Assembly: GCA_963798435.1 (NCBI GenBank)
Contig: CAWCTF010000008.1
Coordinates: 248,001 to 312,000, forward strand
Length of the DNA: 64,000 bases
Source: JALHST01 sp963798435
Lineage (GTDB): Bacteria; Bacteroidota; Bacteroidia; Flavobacteriales; Flavobacteriaceae
Direction of reading: 5' to 3'
Shown here one piece after another: positions 35,695 through 43,044 of this stretch. Under the pieces are notes generated by a model, which was given only the letters and a program-made list of their open reading frames with translations, was not told the DNA's origin and searched no databases. Made by a program: the position numbers and the translations under genes. The stretch's first letter is position 1. Each line of letters starts with the position of its first letter.

Positions 35695-38103
35695 TCATGG
35701 CAACTTTCTACCCATTAAATTTGTCATAACCGTCGTAAAGGCGACGATGCTTATCGAACTCAATGGCATCAAAATCGCCGCGATCACGGGTTGCAACTGA
35801 CCTGTAACCGCAAAATAGAGTCCGACTATATTGTACATTAGCGATAGGGCGAAACTCAATTTGATGATTTTCATGGCCCGCTTAGATGCCTTTATATAAT
35901 CATATAGCTGTTGAAATTTCGAGGCATCCAGAATCGCATCACAAGCTGGTGAAAAGACGTTTACATTTTCTGAAATAGCAATACCGACATCACTTTGAGC
36001 AAGTGCCCCGGCATCGTTAAGGCCATCACCTACCATCAAAACTTTTCTCCCATTATCCTGCAATGACTTGATAAACTGTAATTTATCTTCGGGTCTTTGA
36101 TTGAAATAAAGCGGAGTTAGTTTTGGCAGTAGCTGCTCTAAACGGGTTTTCTCGGCTTCGTTATCTCCAGATAGAATGGCCAATTGTAGTGTGCCTGACA
36201 TGGAATCGAAAAGCGCTGATAGGCCTTCCCGGTATTGATTGTGAAAAACATAACAACCTTTGTAGTGGTCATTGCTACTTATATGTACAGAAGTTTTATA
36301 GGCATTGGAAGCAATGGGAATCCCAACGAAATCAGCGGAACCAATTTTAATTTGGCTACTATCTTTTGAACCAGTCAGGCCTTTTCCCGCGAATTCTTCA
36401 TATTCATCCAAGGTCAAAATGTTTTGTTCAGACAATAGCTGATATAAGGTACGGCTCAAAGGATGGTTCGATGCCCGCAACGTATTCTTCAATAGCGATT
36501 CTTCTTCAAGGGTCAAGGCCATTCCTTCATAGGTTGCCGTACTTTTCTTGGCACTGGTTATGGTTCCCGTTTTATCAAATATTGCGGTATCAATTTGAGC
36601 CAGTTGTTCAATGGTGCTGGTATCTTTTAAATAGAATTTCTTACGACCAAAAATTCGGAGCATATTGCCTAATGTGAATGGGGAAGCAAGCGCAATGGCA
36701 CAGGGGCAGGCAATTATCAATACTGAAGTGAACACGTTCAAGGCCATAGCGGGTTTCTGATACAGCCAATAAGAGGTAGCCACAAAGGCGATGATCAATA
36801 CCGTGAACGTAAATCGTTTGCCGATGCTGTCGGTGAGGGTCTCGAATTTACTTGACTTGTCTTGACGGAAAATCGAATTGCCCCATAATTGGGTCAGATA
36901 ACTTTGGGAAACCGATTTTAATACCTCCAGTTCAATGGCGCCATTCAATTGCTTTCCACCTGCAAAAATCGTATCGCCTACTTTTTTCACTACAGGTTCG
37001 GCTTCCCCCGTGACAAAGCTATAGTCGATTCGCGCGGGCCCTATTTTAAGTAGACCGTCAACAGGAATTAGTTCTTCGTTCCTGATCAATAACCTATCGC
37101 CTTTACGAATATCGTGCACCTGGGTAGTCTCTTCTTTTCCCTCTTGGGTTATTCGAGTTACCGCGATGGGGAAATAGGATTTGTAGTCACGCTCAAATGA
37201 TAAAAATGAATAGGTTTTTTGTTGAAAGAATTTCCCAAGTAATAGAAAAAAAACAAGGCCTGAAAGGGAATCAAAAAAACCAGGTCCCCAGTCGAAAATA
37301 ATTTCCGTGGTACTTCTTAGAAACAAGACCAGGATTCCCAGGGCAATGGGAACATCAATATTCAACAGGTTACTTCGTAATCCTTTGTAAGCTGAAATAA
37401 AATAATCCCGATCAGCATAAAAAACTACAGGTAGTGAGAAGGTAAACATTAACCACCGGAAAACGTCCTGATACTGATTTAGCCAGAACTCGCCACCCGA
37501 CGCTTTACTCGAGGCTAAATCGAAATATTCTGGAAATGAAAGAAACATAATGTTCCCGAATGCGAAACCGGCAATGCCTAATTTATAAAGAAGGCTCCTA
37601 TCGATCTGTTTTTTTCGGTTGTCAAAATCATCCAAGGAAATAGTTGGTTCATAACCTATTCGCGCCAAAAGCAACACGAGTTGCTTTAACGAGATTTTTT
37701 GACTGTTATAGGTAATTCGTACGGTCTTTCTTGGGAAATCGACTTGTGAACTGCGTATGGATATATTTAACTTGTTCAGGTTTTCCAGGATCCATATACA
37801 CGAACTGCAATGAATATGAGGAATGTAGAGGTTTACGATTTGTAGGGTATCTTCATTAAATTCGGTAAGCCTATCGACGATCGCGGGAGAATCAAGGAAA
37901 TTGTACTTAGATACCACCTCTTTGGGCGTGGCACCAGCGGCGGCCTGCAAATCATAGTAGTAAGACAGGCCATTGTCGGAAAAGAGCTCGTACACCGTTT
38001 TACAGCCCGTACAGCAAAAATATTTATCATCGATATGCACCTGCCGATTATCGCATACCTCACCACAATGGTAACACACTTCCGTATCCTTGAATTTTGA
38101 CAT
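35695..38103 (-). CDS. ccoI: Copper-translocating P1B-type ATPase CcoI
   Basis: 802 residues. N-terminal cysteine-rich zinc-finger-like region (CYHCGEVC, then CCTGCKTVYELF), a heavy-metal-associated domain with CSSC (IHCSSCIWILENL), TGEAEP actuator, CPC motif near 464-466 (ACPCAIALASP), D508 in DKTGT and GDGLNDAGAL. The arrangement and the extra N-terminal domain mark the FixI/CcoI type, which exports copper for cbb3 assembly rather than for detoxification. Divergent from the FNR-like gene. Confidence 0.95.
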   Translation of the reverse strand: MSKFKDTEVCYHCGEVCDNRQVHIDDKYFCCTGCKTVYELFSDNGLSYYYDLQAAAGATPKEVVSKYNFLDSPAIVDRLTEFNEDTLQIVNLYIPHIHCSSCIWILENLNKLNISIRSSQVDFPRKTVRITYNSQKISLKQLVLLLARIGYEPTISLDDFDNRKKQIDRSLLYKLGIAGFAFGNIMFLSFPEYFDLASSKASGGEFWLNQYQDVFRWLMFTFSLPVVFYADRDYFISAYKGLRSNLLNIDVPIALGILVLFLRSTTEIIFDWGPGFFDSLSGLVFFLLLGKFFQQKTYSFLSFERDYKSYFPIAVTRITQEGKEETTQVHDIRKGDRLLIRNEELIPVDGLLKIGPARIDYSFVTGEAEPVVKKVGDTIFAGGKQLNGAIELEVLKSVSQSYLTQLWGNSIFRQDKSSKFETLTDSIGKRFTFTVLIIAFVATSYWLYQKPAMALNVFTSVLIIACPCAIALASPFTLGNMLRIFGRKKFYLKDTSTIEQLAQIDTAIFDKTGTITSAKKSTATYEGMALTLEEESLLKNTLRASNHPLSRTLYQLLSEQNILTLDEYEEFAGKGLTGSKDSSQIKIGSADFVGIPIASNAYKTSVHISSNDHYKGCYVFHNQYREGLSALFDSMSGTLQLAILSGDNEAEKTRLEQLLPKLTPLYFNQRPEDKLQFIKSLQDNGRKVLMVGDGLNDAGALAQSDVGIAISENVNVFSPACDAILDASKFQQLYDYIKASKRAMKIIKLSFALSLMYNIVGLYFAVTGQLQPVIAAILMPLSSISIVAFTTVMTNLMGRKLP

Positions 38104-38120
38104 TTGCTTTATACCTGATG

Positions 38121-38194
38121 CAAAAATGGGTAGGTTTTGTCTTCTAAAACATGATAATTATCAGATTTTCTTTATGGTGTCAGAAGTAATTTTG
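38121..38194. promoter_or_regulatory. Shared divergent promoter of ccoI and the FNR-like gene
   Basis: One dyad, ATGAT-AATT-ATCAG at 38151-38164 (centre 38157.5), has a -7 octamer on each side at the same 29.5-bp offset: TAATTTTG at 38187-38194 on the plus strand, and CATTTTTG at 38128-38121 on the minus strand (one mismatch). A single bound dimer could thus activate both genes, giving autoregulation of the regulator. Confidence 0.8.
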
Positions 38195-38220
38195 TTATAT
38201 TGGGTTAATTGGTATGAAGT

Positions 38221-38910
38221 ATGGAAAGTAGATGTGAAAATTGTATCATTCGCCAATTCAACTCTTTACGGGCAATGAATAAAGAGGAATTGAAAAAAGT
38301 CGCCGATTCTAAAATTACGATGTCGGTAAAGAAAGGGGAGGCGATTTTTAATGAAGGAGATAAGCTTGATGGTGTTTTTTGTGTGCGCGACGGAGTTTCC
38401 AAACTTTCAAAATTAAGCGCCAATGGCAAAGATCAAATCGTAAAACTTGCCAGTAAAGGCCAAATTATGGGACAACGTTCTGTAATTTCTGAGGAAACCA
38501 CCAATTTAAGTGCTGTTGCGGTAAATGATATGCAAGTTTGTTTTATTCCAAAGGAAAGCATTACCCATACGCTGCACACGAATCCTAATTTTGCCATCGA
38601 AGTTTTACGGCATATGGCGCACGATTTGAAGGAAGCCGATGATGTCATAGTAAATATGTCACAGAAAACGGTCAAGCAACGCATGGCAGAAGCGTTTTTA
38701 TACCTCCAGAAGAATTATGGCGAAGATCAGGAGGGGTTTCTCACATTGATACTTTCTCGCGAGGATATTGCCAACGTGGTAGGTACGGCCACCGAATCAT
38801 GTATTCGTATTATTTCAGAATTCAAGAATAAAGGATTCCTAAAAACTTCGGGAAAAAAAATCGGAGTCACCAATCAAAAAAAATTACTCGATTTGGTGGA
38901 GGGATTCTGA
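38221..38910 (+). CDS. Crp/Fnr-family regulator, FNR-like
   Basis: 229 residues. A Crp beta-roll (about 25-140), dimerisation helix and a winged HTH (LSREDIANVVGTATESCIRIISEF, near 174-197). The recognition helix keeps the E and R that read TGA/TCA half-sites in FNR and CRP. Two N-terminal cysteines (C5, C8 in CENC) plus C54 and C107 could ligate a [4Fe-4S] oxygen sensor; the ligand set differs from E. coli FNR, so oxygen sensing is inferred. It is the best candidate to bind the dyads in this window, including the one in its own promoter. Confidence 0.9.
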   Translation: MESRCENCIIRQFNSLRAMNKEELKKVADSKITMSVKKGEAIFNEGDKLDGVFCVRDGVSKLSKLSANGKDQIVKLASKGQIMGQRSVISEETTNLSAVAVNDMQVCFIPKESITHTLHTNPNFAIEVLRHMAHDLKEADDVIVNMSQKTVKQRMAEAFLYLQKNYGEDQEGFLTLILSREDIANVVGTATESCIRIISEFKNKGFLKTSGKKIGVTNQKKLLDLVEGF

Positions 38911-38929
38911 ATTTCAAGCCAGTATAAAC

Positions 38930-38973
38930 CTGACAAATATCATAGTTTCTGCCTGCGCATCCTTCTAATTTCA
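38930..38973 (+). promoter_or_regulatory. Third usp promoter: FNR-like dyad and -7 element
   Basis: CTGAC-AAAT-ATCAT at 38930-38943 (centre 38936.5). TAATTTCA at 38966-38973 starts 29.5 bp downstream and has one mismatch in the TTTG half. Confidence 0.65.
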
Positions 38974-38997
38974 CCCGAATAATTAGAATGGAAAAGT

Positions 38998-39900
38998 ATG
39001 AAGAATATACTGCTACCTACTGATTTTTCTGAGAATTCTTGGAATGCCGTCCAATATGCCATTGCCCTGCTTAAAGAGAAAAGTTGCATCTTTTATGTAC
39101 TACATACCTATACGCCTGCCATTGCCAATCACCGTTTTATGGCCGCTGCGCTTTACGGGGACAACAAGGAAGATACACTTCATATGGCATCGCAAAGAGG
39201 TTTAAAAAAGGTGGTGCGGCGAATACATAAAACGCATAATAGGTCGAACCATCGATTTGAGACGATTTCCTCATTCAGTTTGCTGACCGACGTAATTCAG
39301 GAGCTTATCGAAGAAAAGGAAATCGATTTAATAGTCACGGGAACTAAAGGCGCGAGTGGTCTTGACACCGTTTTTATGGGAAGCAATACCGTACGTATTA
39401 TTAAGTCGGTAAAAAACTGTCCTATCCTGGCGATTCCCCAGTATTTTAAATTTCAAGCACCCAATCAGATTGCCTTTACGACCAATTTCAAGCGTTTTTA
39501 TACGCTTTATGAACTACGGCCATTGATCCAATTGGCAGCTATGTTCGAAGCGACCATACAAATTGTTTATGTACAACACGAATCCAAGGAGCTCACTGAG
39601 TTACAGCAATTCAATTTAAATATACTCAGAAAATATTTCGGGTCGGTGGTGCATAATGTACATACGGTCCCCGTAACGAACACTGTTGCCAACTCCCTTG
39701 AAATATTTACGAACGGATTGAACATTTACTTATTGGCCATGCTTAATTACCGGCATAGTCAAATGGAAAGGATGACCCGTGAACCGGTAATCAAGCAGAT
39801 AGCCTTTCATACCAGGATTCCGCTTTTAGTAATGCCAGAACTAAGTACGAACATTCATTTAAAAAAAAAGCTGAGAAACGAAATGTCGATTCTTAAATAG
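38998..39900 (+). CDS. Tandem-domain universal stress protein
   Basis: 300 residues. Domain 1: MKNILLPTDFSENSWNAVQYAIALL and the ATP loop GTKGASGLDTVFMGSN. Domain 2 (about 155-290) is more divergent and lacks a clear loop. It follows the FNR-like gene by 87 bp but has its own FNR-like site, so it can be induced separately. The 3' end overlaps the convergent small membrane-protein gene by 8 bp. Confidence 0.9.
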   Translation: MKNILLPTDFSENSWNAVQYAIALLKEKSCIFYVLHTYTPAIANHRFMAAALYGDNKEDTLHMASQRGLKKVVRRIHKTHNRSNHRFETISSFSLLTDVIQELIEEKEIDLIVTGTKGASGLDTVFMGSNTVRIIKSVKNCPILAIPQYFKFQAPNQIAFTTNFKRFYTLYELRPLIQLAAMFEATIQIVYVQHESKELTELQQFNLNILRKYFGSVVHNVHTVPVTNTVANSLEIFTNGLNIYLLAMLNYRHSQMERMTREPVIKQIAFHTRIPLLVMPELSTNIHLKKKLRNEMSILK

Positions 39901-40120
39901 GTCGTGAGCCAATCGGGTGATCTTCATAGAAATCCTCGAATGTTTTAGTGGTAGAATAGGTATCGGTCAATACCTTGTACACCATATAGACCAGGGCAAA
40001 CTGGCCAATCATGGTGCTATAAAACACCCAATTAAAAGGTAGGCCTATCACGGCCATTATCGTTACGATTATTAAAATTATCGTCGTGGAGGCGACCCAG
40101 AACATTGCAGAAAGTTTCAT
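39893..40120 (-). CDS. Small membrane protein of unknown function
   Basis: 75 residues. Two hydrophobic helices (about 7-29 and 32-52) and a charged tail TYSTTKTFEDFYEDHPIGSRPI. No family recognised. The hydrophobic pattern with a clean ATG start and tail supports a real gene. The 100 bp upstream hold no FNR-like dyad. Confidence 0.65.
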   Translation of the reverse strand: MKLSAMFWVASTTIILIIVTIMAVIGLPFNWVFYSTMIGQFALVYMVYKVLTDTYSTTKTFEDFYEDHPIGSRPI

Positions 40121-40289
40121 ATGCTTTTTTGTATAAAGGTACAGAATCCGAGAGGGGACATTGCTTAAGGGAATATTAAAAATTATACGATGTACCCATA
40201 CCGTTAATCGTTCGGTCGTTTAAATATAGCCATAGTATTTAGGGGCACTAACCTCTTGGTGTCTTTCCTGAATAGCACGTATTTTGTCC

Positions 40290-41489
40290 TTATTTTTGAA
40301 TCCAAAATTTATCCTCTTCCGGAATGCTCTTTTCGCTTCCCAAGGCCAAAGGATTAAATTCAGTCTTGGCAAAGAGGTACCAAATCGTTGAAGACAATGC
40401 CGGAGTGATATCAGCATGATCCCACAGGAAGTCTGAACCATAACTGGTACCATGGTTAGAGGAATAGGGCAATCCGATTGATTCGGTTAAAGTGGCACTA
40501 TTAATGAATGTTTTTTCAAGCTCGGTCAACAAGCTTTTGGCGGCGTTTTTCATGCCTCCTGAATTAAAGGCCACCGCCATTTGGGCGGTGCCTTCCAACC
40601 AAATAACATCCTTGTCCTCATCAAAACAATAGCCGGTAATTTCTTGACCCGTTATAGTAAGTGATTGGGTGTTCAGATACCGTTTTGAATCTTGAAGTGT
40701 ATTTTCCGGAAAATTTTCAAAAATCATATACCCTAGCGCATGAAGGTCTAATGCATAGGTATATGAAGGGTTTTCCGGCCATGCTAACAAAGAACTGCTT
40801 TCACTGGCCCATCGTTGGGTTTTTAAAAATTTAAGGATATTTCTATGAAAATCATCATACCCTGGTACAGCGTTAAAAACGGTAATAATTCCTTCGGTCA
40901 CTTTAGGAATTTGAGACCCACCTTCATTAAATCCTCCCCAGAGTCCGCCATCATCATCCTGTAATGAGCGCAGCCATTTTGTTAATTCAGCGGCCATGAC
41001 ATGGTACTTATCGTTGCCAGTAGTATGAAAATATTGGTTGATAGCAATGAGTAGCCATGCATTATCCCCTATCCAAGTGCGATTGCCGTTATCCCCATTC
41101 CCGTTTCTGAATTGGTAAAATCCGCCAGAACCATTCAAGAGTTCGCTTTCCACGTTGGTATTAAAATAGTCAAGAATTTTCTCGGCCTGGGATATTTTTC
41201 CTTCGTGGATAAAAAGAATGGCTGCAAGTGCATTGTCATATAAGGAGACAAAATTTGAATTTTCCGAGCTTTCTATAAGTCCAAGAGGGAGTTGCATTTT
41301 GGTCACCCAATTTGAGGTTTTTTGGAGATCTGTGATCACTTTTTCACTCTCTGGAACCGCAAGGGTTATTGGAAGTTCAACAGGAACCATCGCGATGACA
41401 TCGGTATTGAAGCCTTCGGAGCTTTCTTCCCGGGCACAGGAAAGAATAATTACGGCAGTCGCAAGTACGATTGTTAGTTTTTGTAGCAT
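40290..41489 (-). CDS. Lipoprotein with predicted alpha/alpha-toroid (six-hairpin-like) fold
   Basis: 399 residues. Lipobox IILSC at about 14-18 (C18) marks a lipoprotein. The body has repeated helical hairpins with aromatic and acidic conserved spots: YDNALAAILFIHEGKISQAEKIL, TWIGDNAWLLIAINQYF, DDDGGLWGGFNEGG, YALDLHALGYMIF, WLEGTAQMAVAF. Such patterns occur in six-hairpin glycosidases and unsaturated glucuronyl hydrolases (GH88/GH105 relatives), though I cannot name the family. It likely handles a glycan at the outer membrane. It stands alone. Confidence 0.75.
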   Translation of the reverse strand: MLQKLTIVLATAVIILSCAREESSEGFNTDVIAMVPVELPITLAVPESEKVITDLQKTSNWVTKMQLPLGLIESSENSNFVSLYDNALAAILFIHEGKISQAEKILDYFNTNVESELLNGSGGFYQFRNGNGDNGNRTWIGDNAWLLIAINQYFHTTGNDKYHVMAAELTKWLRSLQDDDGGLWGGFNEGGSQIPKVTEGIITVFNAVPGYDDFHRNILKFLKTQRWASESSSLLAWPENPSYTYALDLHALGYMIFENFPENTLQDSKRYLNTQSLTITGQEITGYCFDEDKDVIWLEGTAQMAVAFNSGGMKNAAKSLLTELEKTFINSATLTESIGLPYSSNHGTSYGSDFLWDHADITPALSSTIWYLFAKTEFNPLALGSEKSIPEEDKFWIQK

Positions 41490-41757
41490 AAGTTGATTTT
41501 GAAAAGGAGGTCCAAATTCAATTTAAAGCTACAGTACAAGCGCTTTATATGATGTATTTTTCTACGAATAGGTCTTTTGCTCGTTGAACGACCGATCCCT
41601 TCGCGGGTCACCTATTTTTTTCGCTCTTTAGACCGTGATGCTTGCCTGCCCTTCATCGATGGTTCAGCGGGATGAAAGGGTTCGCTTTGGCCTTATCACA
41701 TCAAAAACCAAAAGATAGTTTCGTCTTTTTGTTACATCAATAATCAAAAAGCTTTCT

Positions 41758-41842
41758 TATATTTGCCCTGTTGTGTTGTGACCCAAAGCCTGTAAAAAGG
41801 CGAGGGCCAATGAAAGGCTTTCCATAATGGGAGGCTTTTTTT
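41758..41842 (+). ncRNA. Candidate small RNA with promoter and terminator
   Basis: TATATTTG at 41758-41765 is a perfect -7 element; transcription would begin near 41771. The region ends in a strong terminator: AAAGGCTTTCC (41813-41823), loop ATAAT, GGGAGGCTTTT (41829-41839, with wobble pairs) and a seven-T run ending at 41842. The 5' AAAGCCT (41784-41790) can alternatively pair with AAGGC (41796-41800) or with the terminator arm, so two structures compete. No downstream gene sits close by, favouring a trans-acting RNA of about 72 nt. Confidence 0.5.
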
Positions 41843-42285
41843 GTTGTTAGTAAAAATACAATAGACCAGATTAAAGTTTCAATTGCCGCCAAAACCTCAA
41901 ATTGTTTGTGGTATCCCATCCTTTGGTATAATCCATCCAATTAAATTCCCATAAAATCTACCCTTAATTTTCTAGAATGATACTGTTTCGTATACCCAAA
42001 ATTATTTTATCCCTTGAAATTCGATTTATACGTATTTTTTGATACATTTAATCAAGTATCTGCGATTTGATTTCATTGTCTTTTGATGGAATGATCGCTA
42101 TTTAGGGAATACCCCGGAATGCATACTATTGTGATAAGTCTCACAACACCATCACCCCCTCGATTCAATTTATTTTAATGTGTACTAATCGGCAGTTTTG
42201 AGTAGTGGCTTGATAGCTGCATCCGATTCGCATACCATAGAACGTCGAACCTTTTAAAACAACCACATTCCTTAAACCCATTATT
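41843..42285. other. Gene-free interval upstream of the cytochrome c gene
   Basis: Contains only the CRP-like dyad at 42130-42145. Short open frames on the minus strand (41737-41940 and 42165-42434) overlap the candidate RNA or the cytochrome gene and are not supported. Confidence 0.4.
42130..42145. promoter_or_regulatory. CRP-type dyad TGTGA-N6-TCACA
   Basis: TGTGA-TAAGTC-TCACA is a perfect match to the E. coli CRP consensus, with outer symmetry TTGTGA/TCACAA (42129-42146). It shares the TGA-N6-TCA core of the FNR-like sites, but no -7 element sits at the 29.5-bp offset. The nearest gene is 140 bp downstream. A separate Crp-family regulator may use it. Confidence 0.45.
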
Positions 42286-42852
42286 ATGAGAGCTATTTTG
42301 ATCGTTTTAATCGCCTGCAGTTTATTTGGAGCTTGCAATTCCCCTAAAACGAAGGAAGTCGTAAAAGATGAAATGACCCAAGTGGTCACTCCGATCGAAA
42401 GAGGGAAATATTTGGTCGGAATCCTTGGTTGCAATGACTGTCACTCTCCGAAAACGATGACGCCAAATGGCCCCGCGCCCGACCCGGCAAGATTGTTGTC
42501 AGGTTATCCTGCGAAAGTAGAATTGCCGCCTTATGATTTGGAATCGGCGAAGGGATATGTGCTTTTCAATCCGGATCTGACAGCTGCCATCGGCCCTTGG
42601 GGCACTTCTTTTGCAGCCAATCTAACCCCGGACGAAACGGGGATTGGCAATTGGTCGGAAGAACAATTCCTCACAGCCCTTAAACAAGGAAAATGGAAGG
42701 GGATGGAAGGGGGACGGCAATTATTGCCCCCTATGCCTTGGCAAGGATTTACCATGATCCCCGATGAAGATGTCCTGGCCATCTTCACCTATTTAAAAAG
42801 CTTGAAACCGGTTTCGAATGTGGTGCCCTTGCCAATCCCCCCTAAAAGTTAA
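42286..42852 (+). CDS. Monoheme c-type cytochrome lipoprotein
   Basis: 188 residues. Signal peptide with lipobox SLFGAC (C17); heme motif CNDCH near 51-55 (GILGCNDCHSPKTM); C-terminal PMPWQGFTMIPDEDVLAIFTYLKSLKP provides the usual distal methionine region and final helix. Similar proteins serve periplasmic electron transfer to oxidases or dehydrogenases. It is monocistronic, with a CRP-like dyad upstream. Confidence 0.85.
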   Translation: MRAILIVLIACSLFGACNSPKTKEVVKDEMTQVVTPIERGKYLVGILGCNDCHSPKTMTPNGPAPDPARLLSGYPAKVELPPYDLESAKGYVLFNPDLTAAIGPWGTSFAANLTPDETGIGNWSEEQFLTALKQGKWKGMEGGRQLLPPMPWQGFTMIPDEDVLAIFTYLKSLKPVSNVVPLPIPPKS

Positions 42853-43018
42853 GACGCGATTACAAGGCATGCTTTTGGTCGCACTTCTATAAAGCCGGCG
42901 AATTGTCTAAATGGGTCTGCAGCATGCATTGCTTCAAGTGCCGTATTTCGAACATATCTATTACTTCCATTTTGAAGTTCGATGGCATTGTTTTACAGAA
43001 CCTATTAAATGTTGTAAA

Positions 43019-43034
43019 TTTAGGTACGCCTAAA
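43019..43034. promoter_or_regulatory. Perfect 16-bp dyad immediately upstream of hmgA
   Basis: TTTAGG-TACG-CCTAAA, perfect symmetry, 10 bp before the hmgA ATG. TAAATTTA (43015-43022) overlaps as a possible -7 element, so a protein bound here would block transcription. It could be an operator for an aromatic-catabolism repressor, not encoded in this window. Confidence 0.5.
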
Positions 43035-43044
43035 CGAGAAGAGT

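Noticed and set aside
41737..41940. 67-codon open frame on the minus strand
   Set aside because: It runs across the candidate small RNA and its terminator, and the peptide shows no family.
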